Assembly: GCA_947474225.1 (NCBI GenBank)
Contig: CANJHS010000003.1
Location: 1 to 64,000, forward strand
Source: Roseiflexaceae bacterium
GTDB taxonomy: Bacteria > Chloroflexota > Chloroflexia > Chloroflexales > Roseiflexaceae
Reading direction: 5' to 3'
Length of the DNA: 64,000 bases
A program made the position numbers and the translations under genes. Of this stretch, positions 44,376 to 52,800 are shown one piece after another (the stretch's first letter is position 1; every line of letters starts with the position of its first letter). The notes under the pieces are model-generated. The model did not search any database and was not told where the DNA came from. It saw nothing but the letters and a program-made list of their open reading frames with translations.

Positions 44376-45884
44376 TTATTGATCACATTTGACAATGATG
44401 ACGCTGATGTTGTCATCGCCACCTGCTGAATTTGCTGCATCAATCAGGGAATCGGCGCATATTTTGAGTCCGTTGCGTGTACGCAATGTCGCCATGATAT
44501 CGGGATCACGGACCATCTCCCACAGACCATCGCTACACAACACAAGTGTGTCGTTTGGGCGGAGCCGCTCGATATAGATATCGACTTCGGCCAAAGCCGA
44601 AACGCCGAGGGATCGAAGTACACCATTGCGTTGTGGATGTGTGTAGATATCTTCCTCGGCAATATGTTCGAGTTCGACAAGCTTCATCACGAGTGAATGG
44701 TCGTTTGTGACACGTCGCAATTGGTCATCACGAGAGATGTATGTACGACTGTCACCAATGTTGGCAATATAGGCTACATCACCCAATACCAGTGCCATGG
44801 TCATGGTGGTGCCCATGTCATTACCAAGGCGCTTGGCCTCGACCATAATTTGAGAATTAGCGTGTTGGATCGCATCGTCAATACACTGGACGACTCCGGC
44901 AACGTCAGTCGCAAACAGTGGGTTACTGATGTGTGTCATATTGGCAGCGAAAATGTGCTCGTAAATTGATTGTACTGCCGTTGCACTGGCTACTTCACCA
45001 GCCGCGTGGCCACCCATACCATCGGCCACAATGTACAGGCCGACCTGATAATTTGTTGCATCATGGTGCCATGTTGTCGTTGCAGTCAAAATGGTATCTT
45101 CGTTGCCACTACGCCGCCGACCCACATCGGATTTGGCAACATATGACTGCACAAAGCTCCGGCGAGTCTCAAACGGAGCGATAGCAGATTCGACAGCCTG
45201 TACACAATCGGGCAAGTTAATCAGGATATCGCTGCGTACATCCGAGAGGATGTTCAATAGCGGATTGACATCTGCGTCGGCAATTTCGAAGCGTCGTGTA
45301 ATGCGTGGAATGTCCACAAACGTCGCCAGTGTCTCTGCGGTGTCACGAACGATATCTTGCTGATCCGCAGTGAGCATCGTAAGGAATGGTGCAGCACCGA
45401 GCGCAACACTGCCATCACTCTGCAAGTAGATATCGGCTGGCTGCAGTTTGCCAAGTTGGTACCCGGCATCATAGAGCTGTAAAACACCAGTAAATAATGC
45501 TCGGGCCATGAGTAATGCATCGTGAGCCGATAACGGCATCACCGATGTACCCTCTGACGTACGGGCAAGTGCCACTGTACCCTGTGGATGTTCGAACGAT
45601 TCATACAACACCGGCAAGCGCAAAAGATCCTGCGTAATTGCTGGATTACGATGAATATCGAGCAACATACCGGATGCCATGCTTGTGAGGAGCTCGCCAC
45701 GGTACCGTCGCGGGGTAAAGCGCGCCCCGCAAGACCCGCAGTATTCATCGCCAGCGGCACCGAATCGGCTGTCGCAAAACCAACAACGATTCCACGGCTC
45801 TTGATCTACTGCCCAGAGCGTGCCATCGTGAATATCGGTAACTGTATAGCGCTCGGCGTTTGTCGTAGTATTGTTGTTCACCAC
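44376..45884 (-). CDS. PP2C-type phosphatase with a zinc ribbon and a pseudokinase-like middle region
   Basis: This 502-residue protein has three parts. Residues 34-52 form a zinc ribbon (C34/C37/C49/C52). Residues about 82-235 look like a degenerate kinase C-lobe: the catalytic loop reads LGKLQPADIYL in place of HRDLKPENIL, and DFG is replaced by LGAA. Residues about 246-500 are a complete PP2C domain with GRRRSGNED, VADGMGGHAAGE, GDSRTYI, LCSDGLWEM and GDDNISVIIV, all metal-site aspartates present. It should dephosphorylate Ser/Thr in the cytosol, perhaps steered by the inert kinase part. GTG start preceded by GAGG. It pairs with the FHA gene downstream. No active kinase gene is adjacent. 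Confidence 0.82.
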   Translation of the reverse strand: MVNNNTTTNAERYTVTDIHDGTLWAVDQEPWNRCWFCDSRFGAAGDEYCGSCGARFTPRRYRGELLTSMASGMLLDIHRNPAITQDLLRLPVLYESFEHPQGTVALARTSEGTSVMPLSAHDALLMARALFTGVLQLYDAGYQLGKLQPADIYLQSDGSVALGAAPFLTMLTADQQDIVRDTAETLATFVDIPRITRRFEIADADVNPLLNILSDVRSDILINLPDCVQAVESAIAPFETRRSFVQSYVAKSDVGRRRSGNEDTILTATTTWHHDATNYQVGLYIVADGMGGHAAGEVASATAVQSIYEHIFAANMTHISNPLFATDVAGVVQCIDDAIQHANSQIMVEAKRLGNDMGTTMTMALVLGDVAYIANIGDSRTYISRDDQLRRVTNDHSLVMKLVELEHIAEEDIYTHPQRNGVLRSLGVSALAEVDIYIERLRPNDTLVLCSDGLWEMVRDPDIMATLRTRNGLKICADSLIDAANSAGGDDNISVIIVKCDQ

Positions 45885-46059
45885 TAACCTCGTGAGCAGT
45901 TTTGTCTATATTAACACGCAGCTGCAACCAAAACGAAGGAAATCTATTACAGACAAGTGACATCCAGCATCAGGTACGACAAAACAACGATTTGGGCGAC
46001 CTGCAAAACCCTGAGTCTCCTGCGGTATACTATCGGTATTACACGACAGGCAGACCACA

Positions 46060-47820
46060 ATGACACCCATTCCAAAGACCGTTGCGCGTCCCGATACGAT
46101 TTTGTTTGTGTTACTGTATCGAGCAGTACGTCCTCACTGGCGTCCCTTAGTAGTTTCACTGATACTTCTGGGTATTACGGCCGGTTTGAATGTTGTCCCA
46201 CCGACACTCCTCCAGTGGGCAATTGATGGTCCCATATACACAGGTGATACGGCCGACCTTTGGCCTATCACAATACTGTATGGTGGCACTGCGATTGCAA
46301 TGTTTTTCATCCAGTACGTCTATACATATTTTTTGCAACAAGCGGGTCAGCGGGCGCTCTCAGATATGCGCACCGATTTGTTTGCACGCATCATGGACCA
46401 AGATCAAGCATTCTTTCTGCGAAATCCCGTCGGCGACCTCGTCATGCGGCTGACGAGTGACATTGACACGTTGAGTGCCTTGTTATCGACAAGTGCAGTA
46501 ACAATCGTCACCGAAACTGCAACGCTATTGGTCGTCATTGTGGTGATGTTCACCGTAAACTGGCGGCTTGCATTGCTGGTCGTGGCGATATTGCCTGTAT
46601 TGGTATTTGTGACGAGATACTTCAGCGCACGAGTGCGTAATTCATCGACTGGCGAACGCACCGCACTCGCCAAAGTATCGGGATATCTCAACGAGCAGTT
46701 GCAGGGTGTCCCGGTGCTGCAAATTTTCGGGGCGCAGCGTCCCAGCATGGATCGCTTTGACAACTTTAATCACGGCTATCGCAGGGCGTTAATTACGCTC
46801 CGTCAGCACAGTGCTTTATTTTTGATGACACAAGAAGTATTGGCGGCTGTCGGCCTCGGCATGCTGTTGTATGGTGGTGGTCATGGGGTGCTATCCGGTT
46901 GGGCGACGATGGGAATGTTGGTCGCGTTTATCCAGTACGCTGATCGCGCATTCCAACCAGTACTCAGGCTTTCTGAGCAGTACAATGCTGTTCAAATAGC
47001 CTTTGGAGCAGCCGAACGCATCGAATACACCCTGCACGAGCCACGCTCAATTATGCCGCCTACCAATCCCATCCTCCCAACAGATCCCTTCCGGGGCGAC
47101 GTTATCCTCGAGGATGTCCACTTTCAATATCTTCCCGACCGGCCTGTCTTGCGTGGAATCGAGATACACATCCCCGCAGGTCAACGAGTCGCGATCGTCG
47201 GTCCAACAGGGGCCGGCAAAACGAGCCTGATTGGGTTACTAGCACGCTGGTATGATCCCCAGCAGGGGCGCATCCTGCTCGACGGGATCGACATCAAATC
47301 GCTGGATCCACAAGCGCTGCGTTCCCTTATTTCTGTTATTCCGCAGGATCCCATTACCTTTGCCGGCGACATTGCGTTCAATATATCGCTCTATCAGCAG
47401 CTCATCACCGAAGACATTCGCACTGCTGCAATAACGGCGAACGCAGCAGCCTTCATCGACCGCTTGCCCGAGCGGTATCAATCACTCGTCACACCAAATG
47501 GTGCAAATCTCTCGGCGGGCGAACGGCAGTTGCTCGCACTCGCGCGGGCAATCGCACTCCAACCGAACGGCATCTTGATACTCGACGAGGCAACAAGTAG
47601 CATCGACACAACCACCGAAGCCCTCGTCCAAGATGCACTGGAACGCCTTTTTCGTGGGCGCACCAGTATCATCATTGCCCACCGATTAGCAACCGTACGC
47701 AGCGCAGATCGCATTCTGGTGATTCAAAAGGGCCTTGTGGTGGAAGATGGCAACCATGCAACCCTGATTGCCCAAAATGGCCTCTATGCGACGCTGTACG
47801 CGCACCAACTCGCAGACTAA
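46060..47820 (+). CDS. ABC exporter, fused permease and ATPase (MsbA/MdlB-like)
   Basis: This 586-residue half-transporter has six membrane helices in residues 20-300 and a nucleotide-binding domain from about 340. Walker A is GPTGAGKTSL, the Q-loop is VIPQDPI, the signature is LSAGERQLLALARA, Walker B is ILILDEATSSID, and the switch histidine lies in IIAHRLATV. It would work as a homodimer or with a partner half not found here. Substrates of this group include lipids, peptides and drugs, and the sequence does not decide. The ribosome site is weak. A TATACT at 46025-46030 may be its -10 box. Confidence 0.9.
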   Translation: MTPIPKTVARPDTILFVLLYRAVRPHWRPLVVSLILLGITAGLNVVPPTLLQWAIDGPIYTGDTADLWPITILYGGTAIAMFFIQYVYTYFLQQAGQRALSDMRTDLFARIMDQDQAFFLRNPVGDLVMRLTSDIDTLSALLSTSAVTIVTETATLLVVIVVMFTVNWRLALLVVAILPVLVFVTRYFSARVRNSSTGERTALAKVSGYLNEQLQGVPVLQIFGAQRPSMDRFDNFNHGYRRALITLRQHSALFLMTQEVLAAVGLGMLLYGGGHGVLSGWATMGMLVAFIQYADRAFQPVLRLSEQYNAVQIAFGAAERIEYTLHEPRSIMPPTNPILPTDPFRGDVILEDVHFQYLPDRPVLRGIEIHIPAGQRVAIVGPTGAGKTSLIGLLARWYDPQQGRILLDGIDIKSLDPQALRSLISVIPQDPITFAGDIAFNISLYQQLITEDIRTAAITANAAAFIDRLPERYQSLVTPNGANLSAGERQLLALARAIALQPNGILILDEATSSIDTTTEALVQDALERLFRGRTSIIIAHRLATVRSADRILVIQKGLVVEDGNHATLIAQNGLYATLYAHQLAD

Positions 47821-47913
47821 ACGTGCATTTTTCGACGTCGTCACGATGCTCCAGACCGAGATTTGTAAACGGTCATGCTACACTACCATGAGCTGTCAAG
47901 CAGAGGTTTCGTC

Positions 47914-49302
47914 ATGTTCATCGCCCGCAATGATCTTTTGTATGCCAATCCAGACCGCATGTATTACGGCATTGCGGTAACCGACATTGACGGTGACGGG
48001 CTCTTTGAGTTCGTGGTCGCTGGCTTCGGCTACGCGAATATCGCCCTCAAATGGACCGGCCGTGGGTATCTCGATTGTGCAGATGCAGTCATTGCTGACC
48101 CACAGGGACAGGCGATTGGATTGGCGGCTGGTGACATCGACAGCGATGGCATCGAAGAACTCTATGTGCTTAACAGCGATACCTTTGCAGGTGCCAAACA
48201 ACAATCTGACCGCCTCTACGCATTGCATGGTGGTGCTCGTGTCGATTTGTTCGCCCAGCCAGAAGCCGCAGTTATCGCAAACACAAGTGCCGGGCGTTCA
48301 GTTGCAGTCATCGACCGCATGGGTTCTGGCCGTTACGCGTTTGTCGTGGCCAACTACGGTGCCCGCATGCGTGTCTATGAGCTCGACGCGCAGTGGCGAC
48401 TAACAGAACAGAGCCGCACTGCGTTGTTGACCTATGCGAGTGGTGGTCGTGGACTCGCCGTCGGCCAACTTTTCGGTACCGATGTCGACATACTCTGCAT
48501 CAATGAACGTGGTCCCAATCTCGTTCTTGCCAATGCAGGTGATGGCACGTTCACTGATGTCGCAGCTGCCTGTGGGCTCCAAGACCGCCTCCTGCATGGC
48601 AGAGGGGTGAGTCTTTTTGATGCAAATGACGACGGCCGCCTCGATATCGCACACGGCAATTGGGAGGGTGAGCAACGGCTGTGGGTCCGCGATGGGGGTC
48701 CATATGCCTTCGTTGATTGCAGCACTGCCGCCTACGCAACTCCTGGTCGCGTGCGCACCGTCATTGCGGCTGACTTTGACAACGACGGCAATCCTGAAAT
48801 ATTTTTCAATTGCATGGGCGAGCCTAATCGACTCTTTGGTCGTCGCAATGGGAATTGGGTCCCACTCGAGATGGGTGACGCACGTGAAGCAGACGGCCTC
48901 GGTACCGGTGCTGCCATCGCAGATCTCGATGGTGACGGTCGCCTCGAATTACTCATTGCGCACGGCGAATCTGCCCCACAGCCCTTATCACTCTTTCATG
49001 TTGCGCCCAATACAAACCACTGGTTACGTATCCGCCCACTGACACGGGCAGGCGCACCCGCTCGTGGTGCACTAGTGGTCGTGCAACTCGGAGAGCGCAG
49101 CATTGCCCAGTCCATCGACGGTGGCAGTGGGTATCTCTGTCAGATGGAACCAATCGCACATTTTGGGCTCGGTACGGTCCGCGATATTGATCAGGTAAGT
49201 ATCCAATGGCCCAGCGGTGCGACCACTATTATCACGCGCCCTCATGTCGATCAGGTTCTTATCGTGCCCCATCCAGCAGTAGATGATGACCAGATTGTGT
49301 AG
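47914..49302 (+). CDS. FG-GAP/VCBS repeat protein with UnbV-like C terminus (CRTAC1 type)
   Basis: This 462-residue protein is a beta-propeller of FG-GAP/VCBS-type repeats. Calcium-binding-like loops recur as DIDGDGLFEF, DIDSDGIEEL, DANDDGRLDI, DFDNDGNPEI and DLDGDGRLEL. The C-terminal stretch NHWLRIRPL followed by VSIQWPSGATTII is the ASPIC/UnbV domain of CRTAC1-like proteins. Such proteins are normally extracellular, yet no signal peptide is visible from the preferred ATG at 47914 (AGAGG upstream) nor from the longer frame starting at 47875. Its biochemical role is unknown. It lies alone between the ABC exporter and the ThyX-like gene. Confidence 0.8.
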   Translation: MFIARNDLLYANPDRMYYGIAVTDIDGDGLFEFVVAGFGYANIALKWTGRGYLDCADAVIADPQGQAIGLAAGDIDSDGIEELYVLNSDTFAGAKQQSDRLYALHGGARVDLFAQPEAAVIANTSAGRSVAVIDRMGSGRYAFVVANYGARMRVYELDAQWRLTEQSRTALLTYASGGRGLAVGQLFGTDVDILCINERGPNLVLANAGDGTFTDVAAACGLQDRLLHGRGVSLFDANDDGRLDIAHGNWEGEQRLWVRDGGPYAFVDCSTAAYATPGRVRTVIAADFDNDGNPEIFFNCMGEPNRLFGRRNGNWVPLEMGDAREADGLGTGAAIADLDGDGRLELLIAHGESAPQPLSLFHVAPNTNHWLRIRPLTRAGAPARGALVVVQLGERSIAQSIDGGSGYLCQMEPIAHFGLGTVRDIDQVSIQWPSGATTIITRPHVDQVLIVPHPAVDDDQIV

Positions 49303-49320
49303 AGTCACAGGAGTCACCGT

Positions 49321-50943
49321 ATGATTGATACCCCTCTACAGCCAGAATTTACCTCGACGGAGCGAGCAATCCTTGATCCATTTGTGACCAGTGTCGATGC
49401 CCGTATTTTTGGCTTGCGGAATCTTCCCGAAGTCGTCAAAGGAGCCCTTTTTTCAAGGTATTCACGCAGCGAAAAATCAATCCGGCGCATTTTGCTCGAC
49501 GAATTCATCCATCAACCCGAATCGGGGTTTCATCAGCTCGTGACCGCTCCGAGTACCGACGCAGCCGACCAAATCATCGCCACAAAACATGCAGAGGCGT
49601 TCTATGACCGCGTGTTGGTAGGCTACGGTGATGATTCTGTCGCCGAATTGGGCGGTGCACACGTCGCCTGCGAAGAGATCAGCAACGTCGCCGCCAAAAT
49701 TCTCGAAGATGCCCGTATCGGGATTTCGCCACTCGAAAAATCGACGCGTTATGTCTCGTTTACAACCAAAATCAACGGTGCATACCGCTACGTGCGCGAG
49801 GCATCTATCATGGATTCGCCGCATGCAGCAGCCTATATCAGCGCAATGGATGGCTTGTTCGAGGCCTACTCCGCACTTTTGCAGCCCACAATCACGTGGG
49901 TACAACAACAAACTCCGCGCGACGCAGACACGAGTGAACGCGCATATGCCTCGGCCACGCGCGCCAAGGCATTCGATGTGTTGCGTGGCTTGTTACCCAT
50001 GGCAACCCGCACCAACATGGGCATGTATGGCAACGGCCGTGCATTCGAATATTTGATGACACGTGCCGGGTCACACGACCTCGCCGAACTCCATGATATA
50101 CAGAGTTCGCTCGCGGATGCCTTGGGGGCGTTGATTCCATCATTCGTCAAACGTGCAAACTCGCCGCGTGGTGCAGCCATGCGTGCGTATTTGGCAAGTA
50201 TTCGCACTGCAGGTGCCAGCGCTGCAGCCCCGTTGAACGGACACGACAGCCCACAACTCCCCAGCGTTCAGCTCGTGGCGTATCAAACCGATGCCCTGCA
50301 GCGGGTCGTCACCGCTGTCCTCTACCCACATGCAGATACAGACTATGCATCGGTCGCTGCCTACGTCGCCACCATGTCTGTGGAACAGCTCGCTGCAATC
50401 ATTGCAGAGGCGAGTGGCGATCGAGCTGTCCGCTTTCACAAACCTGGACGAGCCTTCGAAGAAGCGCACTACACCTTTGACATCGTCGCTGACATCGGCG
50501 CTTACCGCGATTTACAACGGCACCGCATGCTCACACAAGAACGCCAACCGTATGGAGTCGAATTGGGCTACAGCGTCCCGCCAGAACTCATCGCAGCGGG
50601 ACTCGACGCACCCTTCCGGGCTGCAATCGATCAGGCCATCGCCGTAACACGACGTATCCGTGCTGATTTGCCGACTGCGAGTCAATACGCAGTACCCATG
50701 GCGTGTCACATACGCTGGCGCTTCTCACTCAACCTGCGTGAGGCGTTCCATTTGTGTGAACTGCGCTCGACACCCCAAGGGCACCCAGCATATCGCCACG
50801 TCGCCCAAGACATCTACCGTCTGCTCCGCGACGTGCACCCTGAATTGACTGCAGCGATGCGCTTCGTCGATATGCATGAATATACACTCGAACGACTCGA
50901 CGCCGAGAAAAAACTCGACATCAAACGCGCTGCCCTCAAATAA
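49321..50943 (+). CDS. Tandem ThyX-like protein (FAD-dependent thymidylate synthase family)
   Basis: This 540-residue protein consists of two ThyX-like halves, about twice the usual ThyX length. ThyX needs an RHR-x-x-S...E-x-S-x-R-Y signature. In the N half the RHR position reads ARI while the rest is kept as SPLEKSTRYV (R143, Y144). In the C half RHR is kept (R400-H401-R402) while the continuation reads MLTQERQPYG. The halves are thus complementary and could form one composite site, or the enzyme could have another activity. Canonical ThyX makes dTMP from dUMP with methylene-tetrahydrofolate and FAD. The gene starts 18 bp after the FG-GAP gene. The thymidylate synthase function is uncertain. 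Confidence 0.78.
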   Translation: MIDTPLQPEFTSTERAILDPFVTSVDARIFGLRNLPEVVKGALFSRYSRSEKSIRRILLDEFIHQPESGFHQLVTAPSTDAADQIIATKHAEAFYDRVLVGYGDDSVAELGGAHVACEEISNVAAKILEDARIGISPLEKSTRYVSFTTKINGAYRYVREASIMDSPHAAAYISAMDGLFEAYSALLQPTITWVQQQTPRDADTSERAYASATRAKAFDVLRGLLPMATRTNMGMYGNGRAFEYLMTRAGSHDLAELHDIQSSLADALGALIPSFVKRANSPRGAAMRAYLASIRTAGASAAAPLNGHDSPQLPSVQLVAYQTDALQRVVTAVLYPHADTDYASVAAYVATMSVEQLAAIIAEASGDRAVRFHKPGRAFEEAHYTFDIVADIGAYRDLQRHRMLTQERQPYGVELGYSVPPELIAAGLDAPFRAAIDQAIAVTRRIRADLPTASQYAVPMACHIRWRFSLNLREAFHLCELRSTPQGHPAYRHVAQDIYRLLRDVHPELTAAMRFVDMHEYTLERLDAEKKLDIKRAALK

Positions 50944-50979
50944 AAATCCCGCGTCTGTCACCACCAACAGACGCGGGAT
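50942..50979 (-). terminator. Terminator between the ThyX-like and ssb genes
   Basis: A 13-bp perfect stem (50946-50958 with 50967-50979) has an eight-base loop. On the minus strand it ends in TTTTTA, so it chiefly serves ssb. It can fold in both directions. Confidence 0.9.
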
Positions 50980-50995
50980 CGGCAAAATGATTGAA

Positions 50996-51379
50996 TTATG
51001 CCTCGTCTTGTTCGTCGCTCGATTCATCGGTATCGACGGGACTCAGGACAACACAATCACTGGCACGGACGACCGTGCGATAGCGCTTCTGTCCCGTTTG
51101 TTTGTCTTCCCACGATTGCGTCAACAAGCTGCCACGGACGAGTACGCGGCTCCCCCGGCTCAAGTTTTTCGAACAGCGTTCGGCCAAACGATCCCACGCC
51201 TCGACCGTCATCCATTCAGACTCGTATGCGTACCCCGTGGTAGCACTCCCCGTGCGACGCTTGGTAGCCACATTGAAGCTACAGACCTTACTCTTCTGCC
51301 CGATGGTCTTGAGTTCGGTGTCGTTGCCCAACCAGCCGATGAGTTCAACGCTGTTCAATGTTCCTGCGATGCTGCGCAT
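50996..51379 (-). CDS. ssb: Single-stranded DNA-binding protein
   Basis: This 127-residue OB-fold protein coats single-stranded DNA in replication and repair. The core is recognisable from LIGWLGNDTELKTIGQ, the FNVATKR strand, EWMTVEAWDRLAERC and LSRGSRVLVRGSLLTQSWED. The C terminus is short and acidic (DTDESSDEQDEA) but lacks the usual DDxIPF tip that docks partner proteins. It may therefore be a secondary SSB rather than the main replicative one. The ATG at 51379 has a perfect AGGAGG 5 bases upstream; the longer frame adds seven residues without support. Confidence 0.9.
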   Translation of the reverse strand: MRSIAGTLNSVELIGWLGNDTELKTIGQKSKVCSFNVATKRRTGSATTGYAYESEWMTVEAWDRLAERCSKNLSRGSRVLVRGSLLTQSWEDKQTGQKRYRTVVRASDCVVLSPVDTDESSDEQDEA

Positions 51380-51483
51380 ATGCGCCTCCTTGTGTTTCAT
51401 TCATACCCTACGTATGAATGTTCACAAGTACTACCGTCTGAACCTTCCAAAAAGGTACGCGGCGTGCATTTTTCTCCATATTC

Positions 51484-52239
51484 CTAAATTGGCATCTGCT
51501 CGAGGTCGATGGCTGCCCCCGAAAATGCTGCGGCTGCCGGGCTAGCGTAGAACAACACCGCTTGTGCGATATCAGTCGGTTGCAACAGCACACCCGTTGG
51601 CCTGGTCTTGCCTGCAGCGACATGCCAATCGGGACGGCCATTGAGTTGCTGCTGGAGGCGGTCTTCGCCATCCGTGTGCGTCCAACCGATATTGAGACAA
51701 TGAAAGCGCAGGTTTTCGTGCCGATGCGCAGCTGCGAGATTGCGCGTCATTGTCATCAGTGCGCCTTTGCTGGTGGCATATGCCAATAGCTCTGGCGCAC
51801 CGACATACGCATTGAGCGAGCCGATGTTGACAATGACGCCGCCAGAAGTATTTGTGCGCATATACGGCATCGCATGTCGTGTAATCAGCAACGGTGCACG
51901 GACATTCAATGCCATCATGTCATCAAAGAACGTTGCATCTGTTTGTTCGATACGGCCGCGGCTGACGGACGCTGCGTTATTGACAATGACATCAATCCGA
52001 CCATGACGGGCAATGGCTGTATCAACAAATTGTTCGCAATCAGCTGGTTGGCGCAAATCGACATTGATGTAGGTCGTCTGCGTCGGTGCGTAGGCATCCA
52101 AGGCAGTTGCGCCAGCAGACTCTCGTCCACAATAGACAACGGATGCACCTTCATCCAGAAATTGTCTGGCAGTCGCAGCGCCGATCCCACTCGTGGCACC
52201 ACTCATCAACACGACATGCTCTGCGAATCGTCTCTTCAT
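51484..52239 (-). CDS. Short-chain dehydrogenase/reductase
   Basis: This 251-residue classical SDR has the cofactor motif SGATSGIGAA (residues 13-22), NNAAS (the NNAG equivalent), the active serine in NIGSLNAYVG and the catalytic YATSK. Residues after the second strand (YCGRES) suggest NADP rather than NAD, as a basic residue follows the strand. AGGAGG precedes the ATG at 52239. It is a monocistronic gene divergent from the molybdoenzyme pair. Substrate unknown. Confidence 0.88.
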   Translation of the reverse strand: MKRRFAEHVVLMSGATSGIGAATARQFLDEGASVVYCGRESAGATALDAYAPTQTTYINVDLRQPADCEQFVDTAIARHGRIDVIVNNAASVSRGRIEQTDATFFDDMMALNVRAPLLITRHAMPYMRTNTSGGVIVNIGSLNAYVGAPELLAYATSKGALMTMTRNLAAAHRHENLRFHCLNIGWTHTDGEDRLQQQLNGRPDWHVAAGKTRPTGVLLQPTDIAQAVLFYASPAAAAFSGAAIDLEQMPI

Positions 52240-52326
52240 GCTACCCTCCTCTCCACATTGTACGAGACGGCGCACCTACGCGTGGAGCAAACCGGTATAC
52301 TAAGACAAAAGGAAAGGGAGACATCT

Positions 52327-52800
52327 ATGCAACTCACTATCAACGGCGTGCCTGTGACTATCGCTGACAATGGGGATTCACGCCCGCTTGTCCTCGTCCT
52401 CCGCGACGAACTCAATATGACCGGCACCAAGTTTGGTTGCGGGGCAGGTATCTGTGGCTCTTGTACGGTCCACGTCGATGGTGTCGCTACCCGCGCGTGC
52501 CAGACACCGGTAAATCAGCTCGTCGGGAAGCAGATTACGACCATCGAAGGACTTGCAAACGCAGACGGGACCCCACACCCGCTCCAACAAGCATTCATCG
52601 ACCATCAGGTACCCCAGTGTGGGTGGTGTATGAGCGGACAGATAATGACCGCTGCTGCATTACTTGAATCAAATGCCAATCCATCACGCGCAGATATTGT
52701 CGAAGCCATGGACAAAAACTACTGCCGTTGCGGTACTTACCACCGCATCCGCATCGCCGTTGCCCATGCGGCATCTTTGAAAAACGGTGCAACAAAATGA
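52327..52800 (+). CDS. iorA: [2Fe-2S] subunit of an isoquinoline 1-oxidoreductase-type molybdoenzyme
   Basis: This 157-residue electron-transfer subunit of the xanthine oxidase family has two [2Fe-2S] sites. The plant-type site uses C38, C43, C46 and C58 (CGAGICGSC, then RACQ). The second site uses C98, C101, C133 and C135 (CGWC and CRC). It passes electrons from the molybdenum subunit to an acceptor. AGGGAG precedes the ATG. The next gene overlaps it by 4 bp. There is no signal peptide, so it would be exported together with its twin-arginine partner if export occurs. The upstream part of the long open frame (from 51874) is not coding. Confidence 0.9.
   Translation: MQLTINGVPVTIADNGDSRPLVLVLRDELNMTGTKFGCGAGICGSCTVHVDGVATRACQTPVNQLVGKQITTIEGLANADGTPHPLQQAFIDHQVPQCGWCMSGQIMTAAALLESNANPSRADIVEAMDKNYCRCGTYHRIRIAVAHAASLKNGATK

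Noticed and set aside
51874-52326. Upstream extension of the [2Fe-2S] subunit frame
   Set aside because: It is antisense to the SDR gene, and ATG 52327 with AGGGAG starts exactly at the ferredoxin domain.
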